Shown here in pieces: positions 1 through 6,084 of a stretch of 6,084 nucleotides of DNA (within the stretch, counting starts at the first letter, position 1; every line of letters starts with the position of its first letter). Source of the DNA: Propionibacteriaceae bacterium (lineage in GTDB: Bacteria > Actinomycetota > Actinomycetes > Propionibacteriales > Propionibacteriaceae); assembly GCA_031282235.1 (NCBI GenBank), contig JAITED010000153.1:1-6084 (forward strand), written 5' to 3'. The notes beneath the pieces are model-generated. The model saw only the letters and a program-made list of their open reading frames with translations, was not told the DNA's origin and made no database searches. Position numbers and translations under genes: made by a program.

Positions 1-1332
1 GCTATCGGGATTTCCGCGATGATGCACGGCTACTTGGCTTTCGACGCGGATGGGGAACTGCTGGTGCCGTTTCGGACTTGGCGTAACACCATCACTGAGC
101 GGGCCGCCGCCGAGTTGACTAGGGTTTTCCAGTACAACATTCCGCAGCGTTGGAGTATTGCCCATCTGTATCAGGCGGTCTTGAACAGCGAAGACCATGT
201 GTCGCAGGTGGCGTTCTTCACCACGCTGGCGGGTTATGTCCATTGGAAGCTGACCGGCGAGAAGGTGTTGGGTGTGGGCGACGCCTCTGGGATGTTCCCT
301 ATAGACACCGGCACGGGCGATTTTTCCCAGCGGCTGCTCTCCCAGTTCGAACTATTGACTGCCGAGCGCGGCTTGGGGTGGAAGCTCGCTGATATCCTCC
401 CGTCAGTCCGAAGCGCTGGAGAGCCAGCCGGTACGTTGACTGCGGCGGGCGCAAACTTGCTCGACCCCAGCGGCACGCTCCAGCATGGTATTCCGCTCTG
501 CCCGCCCGAAGGGGATGCGGGTACGGGTATGGTAGCCACGAACGCGGTGGCGCGGCGCACCGGAAACGTGAGTGCCGGGACTTCTATTTTCGCCATGGTC
601 GTGTTAGAGCGCGAGTTGACCTCCTTGCACGCTGAGATCGACTTGGTGACCACGCCGGTCGGTGACCTAGTGGCGATGGTGCATTGCAACAACGGCGCGT
701 CCGAACTAGACGCCTGGGCGTCGCTGTTCGCGGAGTTCGCCGCCGCTCTGGGCGCCAACGCCGACACGAACACCGTATTCGAGACGCTGTTTAGGCAGGC
801 GCTGGCGGGAGAGCCGGACGCTGGAGGCCTGCTGGCGTACAACTATCTGGCCGGGGAGCCCATCACCGGGCTGGACGAGGGGCGTCCGCTCTATCTGCGC
901 ACGCCTGACTCACAGTTGACCTTGGCCAATTTCATGCGCGCGCAGATCCTAGGGGCGTTCGCAACCTTAGCTCTCGGGATGCGCATCCTCAACGACGAAG
1001 GTGTGGGCTTGGATTCGATATTCGGCCACGGTGGTATCTTCAAAACTGAAGGTGTCGCCCAAAGGTTGCTCGCCGCTGCGCTGAACATCCCGGTCACGGT
1101 GGCCGTCACCGCCAGCGAGGGTGGACCTTGGGGCATGGCCGTGTTGGCTGCCTACCTGCACCGCGCCGCCAGCGGCGAGAGTCTCACTGACTACCTGAAC
1201 CAAGTGGTTTTCGCCGATGTCGAGACCTCCACAATCGCCCCCGACCCGGTGGATGTGTCCGGGTTCGCAGCCTATCTGGATCGCTATGAGCGTGCGCTTC
1301 CAGTGCTCAAGGCCGCCATCAAGACCACCTAG
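1..1332 (+). CDS. FGGY-family carbohydrate kinase, 5'-truncated by the window edge
   Basis: This is the C-terminal 443 codons of an FGGY sugar kinase, a cytosolic enzyme that moves the gamma-phosphate of ATP onto a sugar, typically a pentulose. The frame is open from base 1, so the gene starts upstream; the first internal ATG (19) is not the start. The segment [10 protein letters not shown] at window codons 1-10 aligns with ALGIAGQMHG of xylulokinase, which places about 75 residues, including the first phosphate-binding motif, outside the window. EGDAGTGM (codons 171-178) carries the Asp expected to be the catalytic base. GHGG (342-345) and [10 protein letters not shown] (371-380) match the adenosine-binding glycine motifs near the C-terminus. 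The wording [18 protein letters not shown] differs from classical XylB and suggests a ribulokinase- or xylulokinase-like subgroup of about 520 residues. The substrate cannot be fixed from sequence. The enzyme looks intact as far as visible. Family assignment is firm; substrate is unknown. Confidence 0.9.
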   Translation, partial: AIGISAMMHGYLAFDADGELLVPFRTWRNTITERAAAELTRVFQYNIPQRWSIAHLYQAVLNSEDHVSQVAFFTTLAGYVHWKLTGEKVLGVGDASGMFPIDTGTGDFSQRLLSQFELLTAERGLGWKLADILPSVRSAGEPAGTLTAAGANLLDPSGTLQHGIPLCPPEGDAGTGMVATNAVARRTGNVSAGTSIFAMVVLERELTSLHAEIDLVTTPVGDLVAMVHCNNGASELDAWASLFAEFAAALGANADTNTVFETLFRQALAGEPDAGGLLAYNYLAGEPITGLDEGRPLYLRTPDSQLTLANFMRAQILGAFATLALGMRILNDEGVGLDSIFGHGGIFKTEGVAQRLLAAALNIPVTVAVTASEGGPWGMAVLAAYLHRAASGESLTDYLNQVVFADVETSTIAPDPVDVSGFAAYLDRYERALPVLKAAIKTT

Positions 1333-1359
1333 TTTCCGGCGCGTGGTTTAGCAGTATAA

Positions 1360-1393
1360 AGGATGCAAGTTTTCGCGTCTGTTGCGGCATCCT
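1360..1393 (+). terminator. Hairpin after the kinase gene, possible terminator
   Basis: AGGATGC at 1360-1366 is perfectly complementary to GCATCCT at 1387-1393, with a 20-base loop that can pair a little further (CAA with TTG). It lies 28 bases after the kinase stop codon, where a transcript end is expected. No T-run follows, so it would be a non-canonical actinobacterial-type terminator or an mRNA-protecting hairpin. The position supports the call; the missing U tract and long loop weaken it. Confidence 0.35.
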
Positions 1394-1456
1394 GCGTACT
1401 TTGCTTCGGAAGGAGCGGCGAGGTGGCGTTTTCGATGCGGCTGGCGGGAACACCTT

Positions 1457-1481
1457 GGGAGTTCGAATCCCCCCTCGGGCG
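1457..1481 (+). other. tRNA 3'-end-like fragment (T arm plus 3' acceptor strand), probably a tRNA relic or attachment-site scar
   Basis: GGGAG (1457-1461), the seven-base loop TTCGAAT (1462-1468) and CCCCC (1469-1473) form a T arm with four of five pairs. The next seven bases, CTCGGGC (1474-1480), would be the 3' acceptor strand. This T-arm-plus-acceptor sequence is typical of actinobacterial tRNA-Leu. A partner GCCCGAG is not present in the upstream 100 bases; the nearest match is CGAG-GTGGCG at 1419-1428, which resembles a tRNA-Leu 5' end. That would make a molecule about 66 bases long, too short for a tRNA-Leu and without a clear anticodon arm. A T-run (1482-1486) follows directly. It is more likely a decayed tRNA or an integration scar than a working tRNA. 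No second copy is in the window. Confidence 0.4.
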
Positions 1482-1531
1482 TTTTTGTGTTTGTGGGTTG
1501 TTCTTTAGAACGGCTCACGAGCATTAAATGT

Positions 1532-1551
1532 CCAGCAAAGCGTAAAGCTGG
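1532..1551. repeat. Short inverted repeat upstream of the first transporter promoter
   Basis: CCAGC (1532-1536) and GCTGG (1547-1551) are perfect complements separated by ten bases. The repeat ends 22 bases before the -10 box of the first transporter gene, so it covers the -35 region and upstream of it, where an operator could sit. The second transporter has no equivalent. It may be a regulator site, a weak hairpin or chance, as five-base arms are short. Confidence 0.25.
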
Positions 1552-1570
1552 CTGCTACCCCCGCCGTAGT

Positions 1571-1585
1571 TGGTAGGCTGTGCTG
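1571..1585 (+). promoter_or_regulatory. Extended -10 promoter of the first MFS gene, predicted leaderless start
   Basis: TGG at 1571-1573 directly precedes TAGGCT (1574-1579), a TANNNT -10 box with the extended -10 TG element. Six bases later comes the ATG at 1586, so the predicted first transcribed base is the A of the start codon. There is no Shine-Dalgarno sequence. No good -35 hexamer is seen; at 17-base spacing the sequence is GCTGCT. The same arrangement recurs before the second transporter, which is the main support. Confidence 0.65.
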
Positions 1586-2854
1586 ATGGATAGCTCACCA
1601 GATGCGCAGCACACTGCGGCGGCCGTAGTCCCGGCACCGTTGCCGCGTCAGTTTTGGCTGTTGTTGGTGGCCTCTGGGGCGTCCAACCTCGCTGATGGGG
1701 TGTTCAAAGTGGTGGTGCCGCTGCTGGCGGTGACTTTAGTGCGCGACCCGCTGCTGGTGGCTGGGGTGGCGGTAGCTACCTCGCTGCCGTGGTTGGTGTG
1801 CTCACTACCAGTGGGGGCGTTCGTTGACCGAGCTGACCGCCGTCAAGTGATGTTGGTTGCCAACATCGCACGCTCTCTAGTGGCGGCCACGCTAGCCACG
1901 CTGGGCGCTGTTGGGTTGCTCAACATCTGGGCTTTATACGTATGCGGCGTGGCTATCGGCATCGCTGAGGTTTTTTACGACACCTCCAGCCAGTCGATAC
2001 TGCCGCAGATTGTGGCCGCTGCGCAGTTGCCTAAAGCGAATGGGCATTTATACGCGGTGGAGATGAGCCTGAACAGTTTCGTGGGGCCGCCACTTGGCGG
2101 ATTGCTGATGGGGCTAGGGGTTTTGTTGTCGTTAGGCGCTCCCACCGCGCTGTGGGTGTTGGCGGTTGGCGGGCTGCTGTGTATCCGGGGCGGTTTCCGA
2201 GTGGAACGTGAAACAGCCCCCAAACGGTTGATTTCCGAGATTGCTGAGGGGTTACGCTTCCTAGCGCGTCACCGCGTACTGCGTACCTTGGCGGTGTTGA
2301 CCGGGGTCGGCAATATGGCCAACTCTGCCGCTTACGCGGTGTTCGTACTGTTCGCTGTAGGTGTTGGGTCTCCGCTGGGTTTGACCGATTCACAGTACGG
2401 TTTATTGCTGGGCACGAGCGCGGTGGGTTCACTCATCGGCGCGGTGTTCGCGGCGCCGATAATCGAGCGGGTGGGGCGCTCCCGCTCTCTCGGGGTAGCG
2501 GTGTTGTTATGGGCGGGAGTAGTCGGCATCCCGGTGTTCACCACTAACGTATGGATTATCGGCGCGGTGTACGTAATCGGGGGCTGTGGCATATCGGTAT
2601 GGAACGTAATCGTGGTTTCACTACGGCAAACAATCGTTCCCCCCGTGCTATTGGGGCGGCTTAACTCCGCGTACCGCCTGTTGGCGTGGGGCACCATCCC
2701 TGTAGGTTCGGCCATCGGCGGTGTACTAGCCAAACTGGTGGGCCTCCGCCCACTGTTCGCCATCATGGCCGTCGTAGTACTACTGCCGCTACTGCTCCTT
2801 CCCGAAATCACCGAATCCCGCCTCCGCGCCGCCGAAGCTGCCGTCGAGTCCTAA
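1586..2854 (+). CDS. MFS transporter, EntS/MefA-like drug or siderophore exporter type (tandem copy 1)
   Basis: This encodes a 422-residue cytoplasmic-membrane protein of the major facilitator superfamily, nearest in style to the MFS_3 group that includes EntS and macrolide exporters. I expect a proton-driven exporter, with unknown substrate. A polar N-tail (about 1-20) is followed by some 12 hydrophobic segments. The MFS motif A, GAFVDRADRR (77-86), lies between helices 2 and 3, and a basic and acidic cytoplasmic linker (about 201-229) separates the two six-helix halves. ATG 1586 is chosen over GTG 1580 because it aligns with the start MDSS of the second copy, and because it sits exactly six bases after the -10 box. 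Length is normal for the family. The gene is not disrupted. It is not cotranscribed with the kinase by any visible sign, being 253 bases away. Confidence 0.93.
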   Translation: MDSSPDAQHTAAAVVPAPLPRQFWLLLVASGASNLADGVFKVVVPLLAVTLVRDPLLVAGVAVATSLPWLVCSLPVGAFVDRADRRQVMLVANIARSLVAATLATLGAVGLLNIWALYVCGVAIGIAEVFYDTSSQSILPQIVAAAQLPKANGHLYAVEMSLNSFVGPPLGGLLMGLGVLLSLGAPTALWVLAVGGLLCIRGGFRVERETAPKRLISEIAEGLRFLARHRVLRTLAVLTGVGNMANSAAYAVFVLFAVGVGSPLGLTDSQYGLLLGTSAVGSLIGAVFAAPIIERVGRSRSLGVAVLLWAGVVGIPVFTTNVWIIGAVYVIGGCGISVWNVIVVSLRQTIVPPVLLGRLNSAYRLLAWGTIPVGSAIGGVLAKLVGLRPLFAIMAVVVLLPLLLLPEITESRLRAAEAAVES

Positions 2855-2958
2855 CCGTAAAACACCGTGAGACGTGACACCGCTGAGCGTGCTGCCACAG
2901 ACCACCAATACTACGAATATCAGAAAACTCTAAGACGTATTACAACCCCTGCGGCAGT

Positions 2959-2973
2959 TGGTAAACTGCGCGG
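2959..2973 (+). promoter_or_regulatory. Extended -10 promoter of the second MFS gene, predicted leaderless start
   Basis: TGG (2959-2961) precedes TAAACT (2962-2967), again a TANNNT box with the TG extension. Exactly six bases separate it from GTG 2974, so transcription should begin on the G of the start codon. No Shine-Dalgarno sequence is present. The shared core AGTTGGTA, preceded in both copies by ACCCC then an interrupted GC-rich stretch, shows that the promoter was duplicated with the gene. Only a poor -35 (TTACAA, 2940-2945) is visible. Confidence 0.65.
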
Positions 2974-4242
2974 GTGGATAGCTCGCTAGATGCGCAAAAC
3001 ACCGAGGCAACCGTAGCTCCGGCACCGTTGCCGCGCCAGTTTTGGCTGTTGTTGGTGGCCTCTGGGGCGTCCAATCTCGCCGATGGGGTGTTCAAAATAG
3101 TGGTGCCGTTGCTGGCGGTGGCTCTCACCCGTGATCCGCTGCTCACCGCTGGGGCATCAGTTGCGACATCATTGCCGTGGCTGGTGTGCTCATTGCCCGT
3201 TGGGGCATTAGTTGACCGTTCGGATAGGCGCCGCGTGATGTTGGTAGCCAACATCGCTCGGTGTTTAATGGCGGCTGCACTCGCTGTACTGGGCGCTACC
3301 GGATTGCTCGACATCTGGAGCTTGTATGTGTGCAGTGTGGTTATCGGCGTAGCTGAGGTGTTTTACGACACCTCCTCTCAGTCGATACTGCCACAGATTG
3401 TGGCCGCTGCGCAGTTACCTAAAGCCAACGGGCATTTATACGCGGTGGAGATGAGTCTGAACAGTTTCGTGGGGCCACCGCTTGGCGGGTTACTTATGGG
3501 AGTAGGGGTGTTGTTGTCGTTTAGCGCCCCAACGGCGTTGTGGGCGTTAGCGGTTGGTGGGTTGTTGTGTATCAGAGGTGGATTCCGGGTGCCCCGAGAT
3601 ACAGTTCAGAAACGGTTGCTTGCCGAAATCGCTGAGGGGTTGCGGTTTTTGATACACCATCGGGTGTTGCGCACTTTAGCGATTATGACCGGTGTTGCCA
3701 ATGCGACTAACTCCGCCGCGAGCGCGGTGTTTGTGCTGTTTGCGGTGGGAGCCATGTCGCCTATGGGGTTGAGCGAGACGGGCTATGGGCTGTTGATTTC
3801 TGCGTTTGCGGTGGGCTCGCTTCTGGGGGCGATGTTGGCCACGGCGGTGGTTAAACGTATCGGTCGTTCTCGCTGTCTGGGGATGTTGTTGCTGTTTGTG
3901 GCGGCGATTATCGGTGTTCCGGCGCTCACTACCAACGTCTGGATTATCGGTGCGGTGTACGTCATCGCCGGATGTGGCACTGCGGTATGTAGCGTGATTG
4001 GGATGTCGTTGCGGCAAACAATCGCACCCGCGGCGTTGTTGGGGCGGCTTAACTCGGCGTATCGGCTGTTGGCTTGGGGAACCCTCCCCCTAGGTTCCGC
4101 CATCGGAGGTGTGTTAGCCAAACTGCTCGGACTGCGCCCGGTGTTTATCATCATGGCGATAGTGGCGTTGTTGCCGCTACTGCTCCTCCCCGAAATCACC
4201 GAATCCCGTCTCCGCGCCGCCGAAGCTGCCGTCGAATCATAG
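2974..4242 (+). CDS. MFS transporter, EntS/MefA-like exporter type (tandem copy 2)
   Basis: This is a 422-residue paralogue of the preceding gene, colinear without gaps. About 90 residues differ by hand alignment, giving roughly 78% identity. Motif A is GALVDRSDRR (77-86), and the 12-helix layout and central linker are kept. The protein should sit in the cytoplasmic membrane and export a small molecule; a shared or diverged substrate cannot be told apart. Differences concentrate in residues about 240-345 (helices 7-10), whereas 127-176 and 401-422 are identical. That pattern suggests the C-terminal half, often involved in substrate choice, has diverged. The start is GTG, because no in-frame ATG lies near it, the MDSS start aligns with copy 1, and the -10 spacing fits. 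The gap to copy 1 is 119 bases and contains its own promoter. It converges on the serpin-like gene, with 37 bases between stop codons and no strong terminator. Confidence 0.93.
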   Translation: MDSSLDAQNTEATVAPAPLPRQFWLLLVASGASNLADGVFKIVVPLLAVALTRDPLLTAGASVATSLPWLVCSLPVGALVDRSDRRRVMLVANIARCLMAAALAVLGATGLLDIWSLYVCSVVIGVAEVFYDTSSQSILPQIVAAAQLPKANGHLYAVEMSLNSFVGPPLGGLLMGVGVLLSFSAPTALWALAVGGLLCIRGGFRVPRDTVQKRLLAEIAEGLRFLIHHRVLRTLAIMTGVANATNSAASAVFVLFAVGAMSPMGLSETGYGLLISAFAVGSLLGAMLATAVVKRIGRSRCLGMLLLFVAAIIGVPALTTNVWIIGAVYVIAGCGTAVCSVIGMSLRQTIAPAALLGRLNSAYRLLAWGTLPLGSAIGGVLAKLLGLRPVFIIMAIVALLPLLLLPEITESRLRAAEAAVES

Positions 4243-4279
4243 GCGCAAAGAATACGCCGCCCGCTGATTGTGTCGGTCG

Positions 4280-5155
4280 TTATCGCGTAGCTTCAGAGAA
4301 CGCGGCATCGTCGAAGGATACGGCGGCATCTGGGTTTAGCCACGCTTCGGATTTGGTGGCGATTACGGCGAACGGGAGGGTCGAATCGGGGGCGGTGAGC
4401 CACATCAATACGGGGTGTTTCGCGCCGAAAGTGTAAGTTTTAGGAGGTTTGGGGTGCAACCGGAAACTGGAACGGACGATACGTGTCACGGCTTTGACCC
4501 GTACCCCGGTTTCATCCAACGCCAGATAGACGCGCTGTTCCACGGCTTTAACTTGGGGGCGGTTGACCTGCAGAATCTCGTCCATGCTGCGCTTCCATCG
4601 GATTTGACTAGCGGGGACGCTAATCCAATCCGTATAAAGCACGCTATCTTGAGCACCTTGGGTGGCTTTCTCTGTCAACTCGGCGGCGTAAGCGTATAGG
4701 GCGTAATATCCGAGCGTTTGCAGCGTGGTTTCGGGAATCTCAGCGAACCACAACAGCAGGTTGCTTTCATCTGCGAGCTTGGTGGGGATTGCCGTCAGCC
4801 CCAACTCTCCAAACAGCGACACCGCTTGGCGGGAGAACTTCACTCCGTATCGCTCCACGCCGGTGTAATCGGTGAAACTGCTGCGGTTGATGGCGTCGGT
4901 GTTGGCACCCCAGCGCATCTTTTGGGTGTCGATGGTTGCCGTCACTGTCGGCCCAGACGACACCTCTACTACGCAAAGCGCATCAAAGATGCCCGGCAGC
5001 GCGACATCGGAAGCCTCCGGGAGTTGAATATCGAACCCCAACTCCGCGATGCCCCACCCCGCTTTGTTAAGCGTGAACATATCAATAGCCGCAACCCCGC
5101 CGCTAAACTCAAGCGCCGGGTCTACGATGCCCATATCATCAAATCTGACCGTCAT
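4280..5155 (-). CDS. Serpin-like protein with non-inhibitory hinge (tentative)
   Basis: The gene encodes 291 residues with no signal peptide or transmembrane helix, so the product is probably cytosolic. The C-terminal third resembles a serpin. VEQRVYLALDETG (205-217) matches the strand leading into the serpin hinge. G217, A222 and T224 sit where P15, P10 and P8 would be, followed by a short loop to about 233 and then F243, H247-P248-V-L (strand 4B) and LPFAVI (260-265, strand 5B). ISVP with the following DEIL (178-195) may be strand 3C and its helix. Inhibitory serpins need small residues at P14-P9; here they are V, R, V, K, A, V, so protease inhibition is unlikely. At 291 residues it is about 80-100 shorter than a normal serpin, and residues 1-170 are not recognisable. 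It may be a remodelled serpin or only a chance resemblance. The start ATG at 5155 follows a good ribosome site. Confidence 0.5.
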   Translation of the reverse strand: MTVRFDDMGIVDPALEFSGGVAAIDMFTLNKAGWGIAELGFDIQLPEASDVALPGIFDALCVVEVSSGPTVTATIDTQKMRWGANTDAINRSSFTDYTGVERYGVKFSRQAVSLFGELGLTAIPTKLADESNLLLWFAEIPETTLQTLGYYALYAYAAELTEKATQGAQDSVLYTDWISVPASQIRWKRSMDEILQVNRPQVKAVEQRVYLALDETGVRVKAVTRIVRSSFRLHPKPPKTYTFGAKHPVLMWLTAPDSTLPFAVIATKSEAWLNPDAAVSFDDAAFSEATR

Positions 5156-5163
5156 GTCTGTGT

Positions 5164-5170
5164 TCCCTTT
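5164..5170 (-). promoter_or_regulatory. Ribosome binding site of the serpin-like gene
   Basis: Read on the minus strand, AAAGGGA lies eight bases before the ATG at 5155. The spacing is ideal and the sequence is close to the consensus AAGGAG. It supports this start codon and contrasts with the two transporter genes, which have no such site. Confidence 0.6.
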
Positions 5171-5257
5171 CCACTACACCGACAAACCGCGCACCCGCCG
5201 GGAAGCCCATTCTTCCGCAGCCAAACCGCTAAAACCTCTCCGCAGATGACAGCACCA

Positions 5258-5263
5258 ATTCTA
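5258..5263 (-). promoter_or_regulatory. Candidate -10 box for the serpin-like gene
   Basis: Minus-strand TAGAAT matches the TANNNT consensus. It would start transcription near 5251 and give a leader of roughly 95 bases. No convincing -35 element is seen at 16-18 bases upstream, so the call rests on the hexamer alone. The site lies within the region that separates this gene from the divergent nuclease gene. Confidence 0.3.
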
Positions 5264-5291
5264 AAGAGCCCCACCGACACTTTTTCGTAAC

Positions 5292-6084
5292 TTGATACGC
5301 CCCACCGCAGAGATATGGATTGCGGAGCTCAAAACTCGTATAAGAGCCACTCAATTCCGTGCTGCCCGTGCGGCGAACACCGAAGTCATGAGCCTCTATT
5401 GGTCTGTCGGGCATGACATCATTGTTCGCCAACGAGAGCTGGGCTGGGGAGCCAAGATAGTGGACATGACATCTGCTGATCTCCAAGCCGAGTTTCCCAG
5501 CCAGAGCGGTTGGTCGCGCCGCAATGTCCAGTGGATGCGGAAGGTAGCGGAAATCTGGCCAACGCTGGAGGAATTTGTGCACCACGTTGGTGCACGATTA
5601 CCTTGGCGGCACATCACTGTCCTCGCTGATCGTCTCAAAACCAATGAAGAACGCAACTGGTATGCCGCCCGTGCTGCCGAGGAAGGTTGGAAGCGATCCG
5701 TATTAGAACACTACATAAAAATTGATCTGCGCAGGCGGCTTGGCAACGCGCCTACGAACTTCTCCACTGTATTGGACTCACCCGATTCGGAGTTGGCTCA
5801 GCAACTAGTTAAAGACCCTTATGTTTTTGAGCATCTGGCCTACGTGGAACGGATCACAGAGCGTGACGTCGAGCGCACTCTCATGGATCGCTTGCAGGAC
5901 ACCCTCACAGAGTTTGGACGCGGCATGGCCTTTGTCGGGCGACAAGTGCGTTTGGACGTGACGGACGAGAAAGGCGATACCGACGAGTTCGTGCTTGATC
6001 TGCTTCTGTTCCACATTCCGCAACGAAGGTATGTGGTGGTCGAGTTGAAAATTGGCCGTTTCGAACCATCCTTTCTAAGCCAAC
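5292..6084 (+). CDS. DUF1016/YhcG-family PD-(D/E)XK nuclease, 3'-truncated by the window edge
   Basis: The visible 264 codons match the YhcG family: an N-terminal DUF1016_N domain (about 8-150) and the start of the YhcG C-terminal nuclease domain (about 180 onward). Family signatures are LYWSVGHDI (36-44), LPWRH (103-107), WYAARAAEEGW (123-133) and FVGRQ (217-221). The catalytic set of the PD-(D/E)XK fold is present: D236 in VLDLLLF, then E251-L-K253, and a Gln at the last complete codon that may be the downstream conserved Q. Full-length relatives are usually about 340-380 residues, so some 80-110 are missing. Members often lie beside restriction-modification or mobile genes and are predicted DNA nucleases; the exact role is not settled. 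The frame opens after TAA at 5262. TTG 5292 is the only usual start before ATG 5388, which would cut into the domain. No ribosome site precedes TTG, so the start is doubtful. Confidence 0.87.
   Translation, partial: MIRPTAEIWIAELKTRIRATQFRAARAANTEVMSLYWSVGHDIIVRQRELGWGAKIVDMTSADLQAEFPSQSGWSRRNVQWMRKVAEIWPTLEEFVHHVGARLPWRHITVLADRLKTNEERNWYAARAAEEGWKRSVLEHYIKIDLRRRLGNAPTNFSTVLDSPDSELAQQLVKDPYVFEHLAYVERITERDVERTLMDRLQDTLTEFGRGMAFVGRQVRLDVTDEKGDTDEFVLDLLLFHIPQRRYVVVELKIGRFEPSFLSQ

Larger units (their letters stand above)
1564..4239 (+). repeat. Tandem gene duplication, two units offset by 1,388 bases
   Basis: The unit runs from just upstream of each promoter through the last sense codon of each transporter gene: about 1564-2851 and 2952-4239. 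The start codons lie 1,388 bases apart and no insertion or deletion is needed across 422 codons. The intervening 2855-2951 sequence has no counterpart downstream of copy 2. Similarity includes the core promoter, so the duplication copied the whole transcription unit. Both copies are intact, which argues that both are kept by selection. Confidence 0.88.

Noticed and set aside
234..842. Long minus-strand open frame opposite the kinase
   Set aside because: It is antisense to a well-supported gene and its product is Ser/Pro/Ala-rich with no recognisable domain, typical of a shadow frame in G+C-rich DNA.
114..919. Several TTGACT/TTGACC hexamers inside the kinase gene that resemble -35 boxes
   Set aside because: They are in frame or nearly so with Leu-Thr codons, and I see no paired TANNNT box with correct spacing that leads to a gene.
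1382..1576. A 64-codon plus-strand open frame in the gap before the first transporter
   Set aside because: Its translation is low-complexity basic and cysteine/proline-rich, it has no ribosome site, and it runs through the tRNA-like fragment. It is best read as chance.
1580..1585. GTG at 1580 as the start of the first transporter
   Set aside because: It would add only two residues, has no counterpart in copy 2, and lies inside the spacing between the -10 box and the predicted transcript start.
2855..2940. Imperfect repeats (ACACCG-type) between the two transporter genes
   Set aside because: They are short and imperfect and form no convincing stem-loop or operator.
4242..4258. GGCG...CGCC hairpin between the converging transporter copy 2 and serpin-like gene
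   Set aside because: The stem is only four base pairs with no T-run, too weak to call a terminator.
4718..5290. 190-codon plus-strand open frame opposite the serpin-like gene
   Set aside because: The minus-strand gene has a good ribosome site and a more protein-like composition. The plus frame is rich in Arg, His and Pro and has no domain. Only its last 14 codons matter, for the nuclease start question.

Overview
The window looks like chromosomal DNA of an actinobacterium. Base composition is moderately high G+C. GTG and TTG are plausible start codons, -10 boxes have the TANNNT form, and two genes appear to be transcribed without a leader. I cannot assign a genus. The gene content suits a host-associated or accessory region, but that is inference.

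Layout from left to right. Bases 1-1332 (+) hold the C-terminal part of an FGGY-family carbohydrate kinase; roughly the first 75 residues lie outside the window. Bases 1333-1585 are non-coding. This stretch contains a hairpin just after the kinase (1360-1393), a sequence resembling the 3' end of a tRNA without a matching 5' half (about 1457-1481), and a small inverted repeat (1532-1551). Bases 1586-2854 and 2974-4242 (+) are two tandem paralogous genes for 12-helix major facilitator superfamily (MFS) transporters. Both products are 422 residues long and about 78% identical by hand alignment. Each has its own near-identical promoter placed so that transcription should begin at the start codon. 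Bases 4280-5155 (-) encode a 291-residue protein whose C-terminal third resembles the hinge, reactive loop and last strands of a serpin, with a hinge unsuited to inhibition. It converges on the second transporter. From 5292 to the window edge (+) runs a DUF1016/YhcG-type PD-(D/E)XK nuclease, divergent from the serpin-like gene, with an uncertain start and a missing C-terminus.

How the genes relate. The kinase appears to end a sugar-catabolism unit to the left. The two transporters are independent, separately promoted units. The serpin-like gene and the nuclease share a 136-base divergent control region. Nothing shows that the transporters, the serpin-like protein and the nuclease form one system. 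The tRNA-like fragment, the recent duplication and the YhcG nuclease are compatible with an accessory or integrated segment, but I see no integrase, transposase or second attachment copy here. The best leads are the leaderless duplicated promoters, the serpin-like protein and the broken-looking start of the nuclease gene.
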